Made by a program: the position numbers and the translations under genes
The notes under the pieces: generated by a model
Seen by the model: only the letters and a program-made list of their open reading frames with translations
What the model was told of the DNA's origin: nothing
The model's database searches: none
In this document: positions 50,791 to 64,000 of the stretch, piece after piece
Position numbering within the stretch: the first letter of the stretch is position 1
How the letters are laid out: every line of letters begins with the position of its first letter
NCBI GenBank assembly: GCA_025093985.1
Contig: JACAAK010000005.1
Coordinates: 2,604,001-2,668,000, forward strand
DNA: 64,000 bases
Direction of reading: 5' to 3'
Source of the DNA: Calvatia gigantea
Taxonomy: Eukaryota > Basidiomycota > Agaricomycetes > Agaricales > Lycoperdaceae

Positions 50791-52093
50791 ATGTCAAACA
50801 TGTTCGGTTCATCATTTACCGTCGCGGGCATGTCTTCTTCGGCGAGTACACATAATCCAAACCTCAATACTTGGGGAACCTCAAGTACCAACACTCAACT
50901 TGGCGGGTCGTTCGGTGATAGTTTGTCCCAGTCGCGAAGTCATTACCAGCCCGGGTACTTGATGGTCTGCATTTAACCCTCTTCGCCTTCTGTTAACGCT
51001 GACCACCTTTCCAATAGTCAGCATCTCAAAACACGGTATATATTAATCTCTTAAAGCCGCCGGTGCACCCACTCACACACATTGCCAGAACGCGCCGCAG
51101 ACTAATCAACGCGTGGACGACCTTCCTATTGTGCAAACCAAGGCAAAGCTCAATAATGTACTCACGAGAGGATCGGCATCCGAGTTTGGGATGGAATCCA
51201 TGTTCCAAAGCACCCGGTATGTGATCTTGGAAACAGGTTTCCACCTGAGTAATGACGCGTCATAAAGACAACGGCAGACATTTGCAGATGAGGATGCCCC
51301 ACCACAAGGCTCAATATATGACATACCCAACGAAGTTCGCGCGGATTCATCACCCCATGGTCTATCAAAAGTTCGTAGCTTGGGCTATCGATATATTGGT
51401 TCTAGTTGACAACAGAAATCAGAATTCGGCTCCTGAAGCGTCGCATATGGGCAGACGCCACCCACGGACAGCTCCTGTGATTCAACCATCTCATCCGATT
51501 TTTGTGGTTGTTTTTGGCTACCCTCCAGAAAAATATCCTGCAATCGTGGAATATTTCAAATCACTGGGAAGTTCCACAGAACCAGAGCCGAACACAGAAG
51601 TCCTCAACTGTTTCAGGATTGGCTACTATGACGTTACAGACGCGGTCCGAGCTGTCCGGAAAAACGGTGAAGTCTTTGCCGGCAGTTGGATGATTGGTGC
51701 TAAATGGGCGGTGAGCAACCGTCATTTCATTTTCGATTGACATTGCATCTTACTACAATGCGGGGTTAACAGGAACCAGCGCAAGCGGAAGCCCTCCTTG
51801 GCCAACCTCTTCGATCCAGCACTTCGGGGCCACCCACAGAAAATAATTCATCGAGTGGGGCAATGGTTATCGACGAACCGGCGCAATCGCCCTTTTCCTC
51901 TGGTGCACCCAACGTCGGAACCCCAATCAGGCTCGCTCCATCGACAGCTGCTTTCAGGAAGGCTGGGACATCTTCCAAACCTGCGACGCCACTGTCATCT
52001 AAAGCTCCCGGCGTTCCTGTAGCCGCTACGACTCCGACCAACAACAACAGAGGCGTACTAGGTCAGGTCTCCGACTTGATTTTTGGCTGGTGA
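50791..52093 (+). CDS. Nucleoporin NUP53/NUP35 (MPPN RRM-like domain)
   Basis: Inner-ring nucleoporin that links Nup93/Nup155-type scaffold proteins to the nuclear membrane. The N-terminus is low-complexity (Asn/Ser/Gly/Gln), with a linker EDAPPQGSIYDIP. The RRM-like MPPN domain begins FVVVFGYPPEKYPAIVEYF and contains NCFRIGYYDVTDAVRAVRKN and GSWMIGAKWA. A Pro/Ser-rich stretch and the C-terminal amphipathic helix VLGQVSDLIFGW, a known membrane-binding end of Nup53, complete it. Short introns interrupt it at about 50966-51020, 51222-51277, around 51400 and near 51712-51772. Full domain order and normal length indicate a working gene. Confidence 0.92.
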
Positions 52094-54607
52094 AAACATT
52101 GTACCCTCACCAAACCGCTATATCCAACTACCTGTGATAGCGCCTCCTCCTTTTCTCCACCGGTGGCAGTGGCGTATGAACTGCCGCTCACAAGAGCATA
52201 GGAGGCAACTCATTTATTCACGCGATTTGTCCGGAAATCGATTCGAATTGCTGCTTGGGGAACACGACTACACTCACTCTTTACATGCCTGCATTTGTCA
52301 TTTCCCCGGAACTAGATGTTTAATGTACACTTGCAAAAGTGGTATCCTGGATTCACTCAACCCACGATCCAAGCGGTTTACACAGCTGAAAGTTCCGAAG
52401 ACTGCACCTGCTGACATCGGAGGAATTCGCGTTTTCGGAGAGCGAGTGTACCTAAACGAATCTGAACCTCCGCTGATACGTCCACGTTTCGCACCCGGAA
52501 TAGTTTTGTGTGTTGCGTTCGCTTGCTTCCTGACGGATCCAGGAACCGAAGGACCTGTCCTCTGAGTCACACGGTCCGTTCGAATTGCACCTTATCTCGA
52601 CCCTGCTTAATACCCCACGTATTCGAGGAAGAAGTAGCCCAACGTGTGGGACTTCAATCTTCGGTTTGAGACTTGCCGAAATCTAAACTCAGACCGCAGT
52701 TGCTAGAAAACGGCGAACTACTGGGAACGAAAGTTCTGAAAGGACTTTGTTTCGAAGGTCATGCCATTTAAGTGAGGTAAAACAAGCATTCACTAATAGC
52801 TTGTAGTGGTGGTCAACGGAAGTAATATAAATGCTATTGACATCCCCATAAGACAAAGACATACATCATGTATTGCGCAAGATTAATAGATATAGTAAGG
52901 TGGCTGATGAGAACCCGCCTTCATAGAGCACGCTGCAATCCTTGGCATGATGGGGAAAGGTAACTGTTTTTAGGCTTCCGAAGGATGGCCGTTGCTGGTA
53001 AAATGTTCATGACTTCGTTACTTTCCGCCGTCCGATTCCTACGGGGGTACTCGTGGAACATGACCGGGTACAGGAGAACGAAGGCGAAAGACGTCAATTA
53101 CACTTCATTCCTCATTAAATGAGTGAGGAAATGGATTAGTGGTGTAGCTGGATTCCGTCTGGTTAGCCTGCGGTAGTGATATTTTTGTCACTGGATGGGG
53201 GATTACCAACGGGGTTCGGTTTTCATTTCAAAACGGTCAGGTAAACGAGTGGGGTAGTAGCTCAAGCTCAAGCACCGGTACCAAGTTCCCGGGTCTATCA
53301 ATAGATCCTGGTGCTTATGGGGCTGACAACTATCGGCTTCTGGGCGACATGAAGCCAGCACGATTATACAGGATGGAGCGGATGTAAAAGTCACGAAAAT
53401 CACGGCCAAAGACGATCGTGGACTGGTTGGTAACGAATATCACTATCGTAGATAACGGTGTTAGAGAATGACTAGTTCGAAAATATCGGTCTGGTTCTTG
53501 CAAGTCCCTCCAACGAATTGAGAGAAATGCATAATCTGCTTCCCATATATGGCTTGTCTTCGTGAGTAATTCCCAAGCCATCAGGAAAATCTTTGACTCA
53601 CTCGTACACACCAAATGACCCTTTCTTCCATCAACCTCCACATGCTCAGCTATCAACAGACCTAAATTTGAGGGCTACATGGATATAGAAGCTCACTCAG
53701 CGCTCAGCGCTCACCTTTGGCATTGTCGGGTTTTGCTTTACCGATAGGCCCGAGTTTCAATTCCTAGAGTAAAAAAGCGAAAGCAAAGACGAGAAACTAT
53801 AGAGACAGAAAGGTAGGGTCGAAATAGCATAAAGAAAATCACATACATAATTCCGTGCGCTTAAAGCTTGGTAATTCCTTATGAGGAACCATCATTCGAT
53901 AGATGAAGCTTCCAGTTTAGCCAGGTTTGCCTTAGCAAGGAACCACTAAACAAGGGCAACTAGACGTCTCCACGACTAACTGCAGTCGACCGCACAAAAG
54001 GAACTAGGAACCATTCCAGGTTTTCCACCGCCTGCGTGAAAACATCGTCATTTCGCAGTCTGAGGTGTTTTATGAAGCCTGGAGTTCAGTCGGCTGCAGG
54101 ACCCTGATCTAGCACCATTCACAATTGCCAGGTCACCTTACTTCACCAACCCTTACATTGTAAGTCCGAATGCGACCCCTTGGCAATTTCCTCAGTCTTC
54201 TCCCGCAATCGGGTCCTTCATCAGCGTTAACCACTATTGTCAATAACATTCTTCTAACTCAGCCTCGTTTCGACTGGACCGAAGAAAATGCGACGGAGGG
54301 AGTTCGTAGTCAAATCGAGTTCACAAGGTACTTATATCATCACCATCATCATTCATTGAGGAGCGACGCAATCGTGGGACAAACCTAGGTCCCTTATCCG
54401 ACAAAGATCTCCGTCATTTGGATCTGAAATGTCAAGGATTCTTGCCTGCATGTTCTTGCAGTATCAGCGTGTACGCCCGGTCCAACCGTGTCATCTGGCC
54501 AGGACGGAAATACATAAAGTACAGCGCATGCTCTGTTACCCTGTCCCAGCAACCTCTATCCAAAGCCCACTTCCCCTTCTACTCTTACCTTTACGATCTA
54601 CCACAAC
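52094..54607. other. 2.5-kb gap, no gene recognised
   Basis: ORFs such as + 52083-52565 and minus 53330-53656 have no recognised family. I see no transposon ends or RNA gene. A spliced lineage-specific gene cannot be excluded. Confidence 0.4.
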
Positions 54608-56603
54608 ATGGGCAGCTCCAGATTTACGGCGACAACGGCGAGGCTGCGCGTAGGCATTTGGTATGTCGCAGTGTGATGTACTCTAAGGCCTCATTCTTAC
54701 TGGTGGAGCAGCGGTGCTGGTATCGGTGGACTGGTTCTTGCAGGTAAGAGCCGACCTGAATCCTGGCGGTTACCCGGGCGAGCAAAGGTCCTGAAGCCCA
54801 GCCCTTAGTTGCATTGTCCAGGTATCCGGATATTGAGGTCACGGTGTACGAAGCTGCTTCGAAACTTGCGGAGATTGGTGCAGGCGTTGGGATCTTTCCA
54901 CGTACGCCACCGGAACCACCTTATCCCCTGTAATAACTCACTGTTGTCACGGTGCGTTACTGTAGGCCCATGGGAAATCATCCGAAAGCTTGAGCTCGAA
55001 GAGGAACTCCTGAAAGTGACCGAAATGAAGCGTCAAGAAGGACCAGGTGAGTTGTTGGACTTCAGATAGTATTTGACAGACGATAATGAGTTGTAACACT
55101 TGATAACTCAGTCCGTGGGTTTGTCTACCGGAAGAGTGACTGTCCAAAAGGAATGGAATTCTATACTCTTATCACACAAGGTCTGTCAAGGGCCCAGGGC
55201 GGCTGGTCGGGATCGTCAGCGCTTACCTTATTCTCATTTTGGTGGTATCAGGGAATCTCATGGCCTTCCATCGTGCGGATTTCCAGCAAGTGCTTTTAAA
55301 ACGTCTGACTTCTTCATCATGTAAAACGTATTGCGGAAAACGGCTACGGGCATACACCCAACGAACCTCGGAGCCTATTAAGCTTTTATTCGAGGATGGA
55401 TCAACGGCAACCTGCGACGTACTCATTGGAGCAGATGGAGTCAAGTCCGCGGTTCGGAAAACGTTGATGACTGAGAGGGCACACCTCGCACAGTCAGAGG
55501 GACGAAGAGCCGAAGCAGCGGACTGCTTGGCTTCGGTTGACGGAGTGTGGAGCGGGACTAACTCTTACCGCGCGCTAATACCTGCGGACTTGCTGAGGGC
55601 TCGACATCCGAATCATCGCGTTTTCACACAACCTATGCAGGTTCGTTTCTAGTCGAAATTCTTGTGGCGATGCAGATTTGCTAATTTGGCTTTGGCAATA
55701 CAGTACCTTGGGAAGGATGCCGTAAGTTCTTTAGACTCTTCTTGAGACTGGTAGTCATGTGAACTGGTACTAATCTAATTCCAGCATATCGTTGCTTACC
55801 CCGTTTCAAGAGGGACACTGATTAACTTTGTTGCATTCATTTCTCGCCACGACCAAGAAAATACAAAGTTCAATGCTCCCTGGGTAATTCAAACGGAAAG
55901 GGAGGAACTCGCGAGTCATTTTAGGAGGTGGGAGCCTGAAGTTAAGGCTCTTATTGATGTAAGCTCCTACGCCGTTCCATACTTATGTACACTTGCTGAC
56001 CTTCGAATACCCTCTCCTAGTGCGTTAATCAGCCTTTACGATGGGCAATTCATACTGTTAGGCCGCTCTCCACATTCGCCCATGCACGTGTGGCACTTAT
56101 GGGTGATGCGGTACGTCTATTTTTGCTTCACCGTACGTGGTACTCATTCATATCCTAGGCGCATGCCATGGCTCCGACTCAGGGATCGGGTGCAGGGCAA
56201 GCTATCGAGGTGGGTAAAACTATAATCCCGCGGAAGCTGGGCTTTGTCGCTTACCTCAGTTTCTAACCATTCTTAAAATAAACTGTAGGACGCGTTTATA
56301 TTGGCTACGGTCCTTGGAAACCCCAAGACCGATGGAAGCCACGCTTCGATACAGCGTGCCTTGAAAGTGTATGACCTTGTTCGGCGCCCGCGTGCGCTTG
56401 AAGTCCAAGAGCGGTCGAGGCTTAATGGGCAATACTTTACGCTCATGTACCGCAACATCGATTTCTCCTCGTTACAAGGGGAAAAATTATACATGGGGTT
56501 GGTAGAACTCATGGAGACCGTCAAAGAAAATTGGGCTTGGACATGGTCGACATCTCCGAGGGATTCTTATGAGGAGGCCACCAATTTGATGGAGTCTCGT
56601 TAA
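54608..56603 (+). CDS. FAD-dependent aromatic monooxygenase (salicylate hydroxylase-like)
   Basis: Class A flavoprotein hydroxylase, NAD(P)H-dependent, for an unknown aromatic or secondary-metabolite substrate. Start MGSSRFTATTARLRVGI at 54608, then the split GAGIGGLVLA (dinucleotide-binding GxGxxG across an intron), VTVYEAASKLAEIGAGVGI, LMAFHRADFQQVLL, DVLIGADGVKSAVR (DG motif) and RVALMGDAAHAMAPTQGSGAGQAIEDA (GD motif). It ends NLMESR. Roughly nine introns; several are near 50 nt. No stop or frameshift was noticed, and no transmembrane segment. It is a possible partner of the upstream P450, but NUP53 lies between them. Confidence 0.9.
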
Positions 56604-56840
56604 TGGCTACCGTATAGTAATATGTATACCCTGTTTCCGGGTCCGCCTGGTGCTGTCGAACCAATGTATTATAAGTATCTGCTCTTTTTGTGTTATAGGA
56701 TTCCCTTTTACGGTTTGCTCCTCGGTCCGATCCTCCTTGTTGTTTGCGCTCAGCGCTGAGAGATACGACATTTCCTACGGAACGATAGGCGTAATATTTT
56801 GTAAAGACCCCGATGAGAGGATAAAATTAGCACCATGTAG

Positions 56841-58093
<1,253 letters not shown>

Positions 58094-58578
58094 AGGGAAG
58101 GCCCGTAGTGACTTTCGATATTTTGCTACGCGATTTTCGCTGCATGGAGATGGGTGGCCAAATTATTCAATCGGCTCGGCCAGAGAGGCAAATTTTCAGC
58201 CTCTGGCAGAGCGGGGTCGCAGGCCAATGGGGAATTCTTGATGGGGCAACTCGATAACCAGCAGAACGACCTGAGCATATTGACACGCTCCCGTTCCTTT
58301 GACCTCCTTGCGGGATTTGTTAGTTTGTCACATACGTTGGGTCCCAAGATCCCCCTAGAAATCGAGGAAGGTAGTATAGTATCCTTCGACACTTCCTAGC
58401 AAATTCAGGCACTGGGTGTCAATGTTGAATCAGTCCATAATGTACATATCCCATTCACGGTTGGCACTGCCAGGAAGGTGAACGCCAAGCACCGAACCAC
58501 TCGGCTCGAGAAATTAGGCGCCCATCATAGAAGATGTTCGTGGAAGGACCCTGCGGATGACATCGTATATTTTTAGTC
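58094..58578. other. Intergenic between TGS1 and the F-box array
   Basis: No gene recognised. Short plus ORF at 58154-58399 has no domain. Confidence 0.5.
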
Positions 58579-59922
58579 TTGAAGCGTGAGAGGGTATCAC
58601 TCCAGACCCACGTTTACAACCACGGATGGTTTCCTTCCCCAGATATGCGAGTCCCTCAGGAAATCGCAGATGGTATCATCCAATACGCAAAGGACGATCC
58701 TACTACCCTTCGCAATCTCTGTCTTGTGTCGACCTCCTTCCTCCCCCAGGCTCAGCGACTCTTGTACCATGAAATCAGAATCACTGGCCACGTCTACGGC
58801 AAATATTCTGTCAGTGGGTTTATCAATTATAAACAAGCCATCAGGCTGCTCAAGACAATAGTCGAGTGCAACCATGCTCTGGCAAAGCACATTCGGAAGT
58901 TGCATTTATACACATACCTTGACAACTCAGATTCCTTGGCACTCCTGCGCCAAGGCCTTCGATTAATGGACAACCTTGAAAGCCTCACTGGCCGCATTCC
59001 AGAATCAGCTCTTCCTGAAGGCTGCGCATTCCGGCTCAAAGCTTTTGAGGATGATGCGGTATTGGGCGATCCCGAAAAACCTACAAAGATAATCCAATTT
59101 CTCGCCTCTCAAACAAGTCTCAAGTCGTTATTCGTTGTGGGAGGGATGTACCCTATCCAGCCGTTTACAGAGGCCTTCCTCCCCAACTTAGAGGCACTTG
59201 GAGGGAATCGCTACGCAATTGAGAATATCCTTCCTGGGCGACCCTTAGTCACTAAGCTGGTCTGGACGCCAATTTTCGAGGAGGAAGTTCCCTCCGTTCT
59301 GCCTCGCACAATTGCTCCCTATCTATCTAATATTCGCATCTTGTCTCTTGGTGGATTTGATAAGCGCCCAAATCTTCGTCTCATCCTTCCTTATTTGCCC
59401 ATACTCCAGGTGTTGCATTTGTATGGGGAGTTACAAAATGTGAGCACGAGGACTTCGTTCATGTTCAATAGGGATCTGAACCTCATCCCCTAGCTGGCTC
59501 TACGCGATGAATTCACTCTCATACCCAGTTTTCCCAAACTTCGGATATTCATTTGGACCGCCGGATTTGCTGACTTGTACAACTATTATCACTTTGCGGA
59601 GAAAATGACCAAACAGAACCAATATGCTTTGGTCAGACCGCTGTTCGACCAAACTACAATATTGGAAAAGGTCTATATCCACACACCTCGGTCGGGAGTA
59701 GGGATGGTCCTCCCGCCTCCATCGAAACACAGCCCCGAATGCTATCTATGTTGGGAGCGGGATAGGGTCGAGCCGAGTGTGGTTGGGTTTCGGGATACTG
59801 TAAGACTCATGGGGTTATTTCCCGGGACTCTCGGGGATCATCACAGATTTGAAAAAGGCAAGGGTAGGCTTCTCTCGATCTCAGGTACTCCCGGTCAACT
59901 GAAGGTCGTAGGTCTATGCTGA
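58579..59922 (+). CDS. F-box-like protein, paralogue 1 (intact)
   Basis: F-box proteins link substrates to SCF ubiquitin ligases. Exons 58579-59439 and 59494-59922 encode 429 aa. The N-terminal F-box-like helix set VPQEIADGIIQYAKDDPTTL, RNLCLVSTSFLPQAQ and LLYHEI is followed by weak leucine-rich repeats (LRLMDNLESLTG, TSLKSLFVVGG, FLPNLEALGGN, LVTKLVW, IRILSLGGFD). The MRVPQEIAD methionine at 58645 is an alternative start and matches the other paralogues better. Target unknown. The single 54-nt intron (59440-59493) removes an in-frame stop. Confidence 0.75.
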
Positions 59923-60403
59923 ATTTTGCATGGGGGCAGATTATTGAAGGGTATTAGGAAGGGACGGGGGAGAGTGGAACTTGTAGCTATCAAAGAGGAA
60001 TGGTTACTATACGCGAAGGATGTAGTGGAGCAAGAACATGCTGAGGCGGGTCACGCTCATGGTGTCTGTTTCGCGTTGGGCAAGATTTAATGTTCATATC
60101 TGGGGACGGATGGCATTGTTCGGGGGAATCACGGTCCCCGCCCAACAGAAGATGATAGGGTGGCGCCAACCTCTGACAAGGGATGATCTGAGCCGAATGG
60201 CAAAACGTCAGAACCGCTCGGAATTAAAATTGCAGCCGTACGGTCCCATACCACCAAAGCCCCTCTTTTACCTTTGTCCTTTCCACGAGGCTTAGAATGA
60301 CGCTGTGCTATGTTCACTTAAGCATGTCTTGTGTAGTTCACAGCACAGTGGATTCTCAGTTGCAAGCAAGTAATAATCATCACGACGCCGGCCACCTTCA
60401 AAC
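59923..60403. repeat. Spacer of the F-box tandem unit, copy 1
   Basis: About 60030-60110 shows similarity to the spacers after paralogues 2 and 3 (GCTGAGGCGGGT, GGGCAAGATTT, GGACGGAT patterns), so the duplicated unit includes noncoding sequence. Confidence 0.6.
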
Positions 60404-61679
60404 ATGCGAGTCCTCAGGAAATCGCAAACGCCATCATCCAACTTGCAGAGGACGATCCTATTACCCTTCGCAACCTCTGTCGTGTGTCTACCTCCCTCCT
60501 TTACAAAGCCCAGCAAGTCCTATACCGTGAAATCAGGATCACTCGTAGTGTTCGCAAGGCATATTCTATTTGGTTTATTGACTTGGGACAAGCCATCACG
60601 CTCCTCAAAACCATAGTTGAGCGCAACCATGCTCTGGCGAAGCATGTCCGGAAGTGGTATCTTAATACATACCCTTACGAAAAAGACTACATTCCGCTCA
60701 TGCGCCAAGGCCTTCGATTAATGGACAACCTTGAAAGCCTCACTGGCAAAATCCCAGACTAAATCATCTCTGAAGATAGTTCATTCCGGCTCAGTTATTT
60801 CCGGTATAGCGGGTTTTGGTATAGTCACGGAGCTGTAGTCAAATTCCTTGCTTCGTAGACCAGTCTCAAGTCATTGGATGCCCGTGGGGACCCTGAACTT
60901 ATCGGGGCGCTCCCAAAAACTCTCTTCCCCGAATTGGAGGCATTTGCAGGAAACCGGCGCGTCATCGAGAAGCTCCTTCCTAACCGACCTCTAGTCATCA
61001 AGTTGTCCTGGATGCCCGATGTGAACGGAGATATTTCCACTCCACTTCATATACTTGCTTCCAGTCCCTCTAATCTTCGTGCTCTATCTCTTGGCGAGTG
61101 TCAGTCACGTCCGGATCTCCGTCTCTTCCTTCCTTACCTGCAATCATTCCAAGTCCTACGTATCTATGGCAAATCACCTCATGTGAGCTCAGGAACTCGT
61201 GCTTGCCGAACAGTAATCTGATTTTCATCCTCCAGCTCACATTATGTGATGAGTTTGCCCCCATACCCGATATTCCATTACTTCGGGTGTTCATATGGAG
61301 TGCTAAACCGGCCAATCCTTACACGTCGGCTCGGTTAGAGAAGAATCTGGATAAACATGCCCAGTCCGCTTTAGTTAAGGCGCTCTTCAGCAAAACTACA
61401 TTATTGGGGAAGGTGTATATCCACACCTCCAAATCGAATGTAGGAGTTACCCTCCCGCTTCGACCAAAACGGGTCCGCAATACCTTCTATGTTGGGAGCG
61501 GGATAAGATCGAGCCGAGGGTATTTAGTTCTTGGGACGTTGTGGCGGTTCACGGTGATGTGTTTTGGGATTCTTTGGATTCCTTTCCTAGGGTTGGATGA
61601 GGTCGTAGACCGAGGTAATGATTGGGATCGTTCTATTTCAGGTATCCCTTATCAGCTGAGAGTGTGCAGCCCTTGGTAA
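60404..61679 (+). pseudogene. F-box-like paralogue 2, broken
   Basis: It aligns along its length with paralogue 1 (LRNLCRVSTSLLYKAQQVLY, LRQGLRLMDNLESLTGKIP-like). Lesions: one C missing after ATGCGAGTCC (near 60413) shifts the frame at the start; TAA at 60760-60762 after IPD; TAG at 60856-60858 where paralogue 1 has CAA (Gln). The downstream part with a conserved GTGAGC intron near 61184 is otherwise readable. Confidence 0.8.
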
Positions 61680-62247
61680 TATTTTCCGCGAAGACGATGC
61701 AAGGGCGTTGGAGTAGCAGGGATGTGTTCGGCGCGTTGCGGACCACAATATTTCAACGGTGGATTGACTTGTTTGGACTCCACTAGTTACTGAGGCCGCT
61801 CCCTTCGCAACATACGAACTTGGTTATCTTTCAGCTTTCATACCCATTTCCCAACCCCTGCCATACACTATTTACCCTACCTCTATACATCTCGTACTTA
61901 TACCTTACTCAACTTACAGTGCATCGTGGAAAAGTATCAAGGAAAGAGTGGGGGAAAGTATAATTCGTAGGCGTGGTCAGCGCGAAGAGCCTGTGTCGTA
62001 GGCCAGGGACACGATGAAGATATACCGCTGAAGCAGGTGATGACGAACCATCCCGTCTCGGGTGCAAGATTTCGTGCCCAAGAATGGATAGGACCGCCCA
62101 AGGGAATAGCAAGGATTAATCTCAATGGGAAACTGCAGCTTAAAGAGTTTTTGAAGAATCCAAATATTATACCACGCCTTTTGGGGCAGCTCAAGAATGG
62201 GAAAGCGCTAAGATACTCTGGTAGCATGATGGTGTCACAGCCAGCCT
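61680..62247. repeat. Spacer of the F-box tandem unit, copy 2
   Basis: Includes CTCTATACATCTCGTACTT, GGGTGCAAGATTTCGTGCC and GGATAGGACCGCC near 61880-62100, matching spacer 3. Confidence 0.7.
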
Positions 62248-63537
62248 GTGACACATCACGGCGCTCTCACTTCCAAGTTCCAGGTGCTGCGATTTAAAAA
62301 CATGCAATTGCAGGTCCCCCAAGAAATCGCAGATGCCGCCATTCAATACGCAGAGGACGATCCTACTACCCTTTACAACCTCTGTCTTGTGTCCACTTCC
62401 TTCCTCCCTAAGGCTCGTCAAGTCCTGTACTATGAAATACGGATTACCCGCCGTGCCCACAATTTATATCCTGTTTGGTCGATTGGTCTCCGACAAGCTA
62501 TCAAGCTCTTTCAGACCATAACCATGTACAACTGTTCTCTGGCGAAATATATTCAGAAGTTGTATCAATGGAAAGACCCCTTCGATTCAGAATATGAGAA
62601 GCTCGTGCGACAAGCCCTTCGATTAATGGACAACCTTGAAAGCCTCGTCGGCGACATATCAGGCTCAGCTCTCTCTGAAGATCGTCCATTCAGGCTCAAA
62701 AATTTCGAGTTTGGCACGAAGTTTTGGTATGGTCACGGGAAAGAAACCCAGTTCTTCGCCTCTCAGGCTAGTCTCAAAACATTGTATGCGAACAGGGACC
62801 CGGACCCCGAACTTCTCGGGTCGATCCCAAAAGGCTTCTTCCCCAAATTGGAGGCACTTGCGGGCAGTCGGTGCACCATCGAGAGGGTCCTCCCTGACCG
62901 ACCTCTGATCACTAAGTTGGCCAGTTGGCCTAGGTGCCAACTGAGGAGGACGATATCTTCACTCTGCCTCATATACTTGCTTCCCGCCTCTCTAATATAC
63001 ATGCACTATGTCTTGGCGGGGTTAGACTTGGATGCCCAGAACTCCGTCTCTTCCTTCCCTATTTGCAATCACTCAAGTCTTATGTCTCTATGGCGAGTCA
63101 TTAGAGGTGAGCACAATGTCCCGTGGTTGCCGAATGGCAAGCGAATTTTCAAACCTTCGGGTTTCATATGAGGTGACGGACCTTCCAATGCCTATAAGGG
63201 TTGCATGCCCCAGAAAAAAATGAGTCAAAGCGATCAGTACAAATGGGTTAAGGTGTTCTTCAGCAAAACTACAATATTAGAGAAGGTGTATCTACAGATC
63301 TCTGATTCATATACAGAATGTCCCCCTTCGCCGCAACTAAAAGGGAAACTGCAATATATTTATCACGTTGGGAGTGGGAGCGACATAACATCGAGCAGCC
63401 GAGGCTGGTTGATTCTCTGGATATCATGGCAGTCCACGGTGATGTGTCCTGGGGTTATTTGGAATATTAGGGTCGGACGGAGTCGTAAAACAAGGCAAGA
63501 ATCTGTATTTTTCTGTCCAATATTCCTGATCAACTGA
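62248..63537 (+). pseudogene. F-box-like paralogue 3, broken
   Basis: F-box helix set intact (VPQEIADAAIQYAEDDPTTL, NLCLVSTSFLPKARQVLYYE). After LITKLASWPR (about 62925) the frame changes: the conserved LPHILASRLSN and ELRLFLPYLQSL read in another frame, and LCLYGESLEVS in a third near 63075, so there are at least two frameshifts. An alternative splice model is unlikely because the breaks fall inside conserved blocks. Confidence 0.78.
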
Positions 63538-64000
63538 GAGTTGCAGTTCGCAGTACTATTCTCAATATGAAGATGGTGTAGAGGCGTTGGGATAGTATGT
63601 ATAATTGATGCACTCGATACGTCGCGGATCGCCGTGTCTCCGGATCTCGACAGTCGTTTGACTTGCTTGGGTCTCACTCTTCTGTTGAGCGCGCTCTCTT
63701 CGTATCATACGGAACATAATTATTCTTCAGACTTCGTATTCTGTTCCTGACACCTGCTATATCCATATCATTTGCCCCGCCTCTATATATCCCGTACTTG
63801 CACCTCACTTAAATAACAATGTATTGTTGGAAGTCATTTAAGAAAAACGGAGGAGAGGGGTATTCGTAGGGGGTGGCCAACAGGAAGAGTCCGTGACATG
63901 AGCGGAAGGACACAATGGAGGCATATTTGCTGAGGCAGGTAACGACGGTTATTTCGTCTCGGTGGGTGCGAGACCGTGTCCCAGGACGAATAGGACCACC
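63538..64000. repeat. Spacer of the F-box tandem unit, copy 3, cut by window edge
   Basis: Matches spacer 2 (CTCTATATATCCCGTACTT, AGCAGG/AGGCAGGTAACGACGG, GAATAGGACCACC) up to the last base, so a fourth F-box unit probably follows outside the window. Confidence 0.7.

Overview
This window comes from a filamentous basidiomycete, most likely an Agaricomycete. The genes are dense with 45-65 nt introns carrying CTAAC-like branch sites. The content fits wood- or litter-decay fungi: a laccase, an aryl-alcohol-oxidase-type GMC enzyme, a P450, an FAD monooxygenase, a VLIG-like giant GTPase, an F-box family array, a Helitron and a Tc1 element. I cannot name the species. All splice models were read by eye. 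Those for PdxK, ARP2, the GMC enzyme, POM34 and TGS1 were also checked by summing exon lengths, and each is an exact multiple of three.

Layout: 1-4.5 kb, left-truncated Helitron (minus). 5.4-6.9 kb, pyridoxal kinase (+). 7.1-8.7 kb, ARP2 (minus), divergent from a secreted GMC oxidoreductase at 9.4-11.6 kb (+). 12.1-13.0 kb, nucleoporin POM34 (+). 13.5-16.2 kb, laccase (+). 17.0-25.4 kb, two 99.6% identical copies of one 3.3-kb segment around a truncated Tc1 element; copy B continues into a giant VLIG/VWA-type gene ending at 31.06 kb. 31.8-32.8 kb, dienelactone hydrolase (minus). 33.3-38.25 kb, large nuclear-looking protein with AT-hook and zinc ribbon (+). 38.5-41.1 kb, RCC2-like propeller with a PHD finger (+). 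43.3-46.7 kb, ER M28 metallopeptidase (+). 47.4-49.9 kb, P450 with a one-base frameshift (+). 50.8-52.1 kb, NUP53/NUP35 (+). 54.6-56.6 kb, FAD monooxygenase (+). 56.9-58.1 kb, TGS1 (+). 58.6-64 kb, three tandem F-box paralogues, one intact and two broken (+).

How the genes relate: most are independent housekeeping or secondary-metabolism genes, not a cluster. Laccase and the H2O2-producing GMC enzyme are neighbours (with POM34 between) and could cooperate in lignin attack. POM34 and NUP53 are both nuclear-pore parts. The segments most likely to reward attention are the duplicated VLIG locus, which may be an assembly join of two haplotypes of a dikaryon, the bZIP-site cluster upstream of the Helitron gene, the inactivating Asp-to-Asn change in the Tc1 transposase, the P450 frameshift and the decaying F-box array. 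Unusual splice sites (GC-AG introns and AAG acceptors) recur across unrelated genes.
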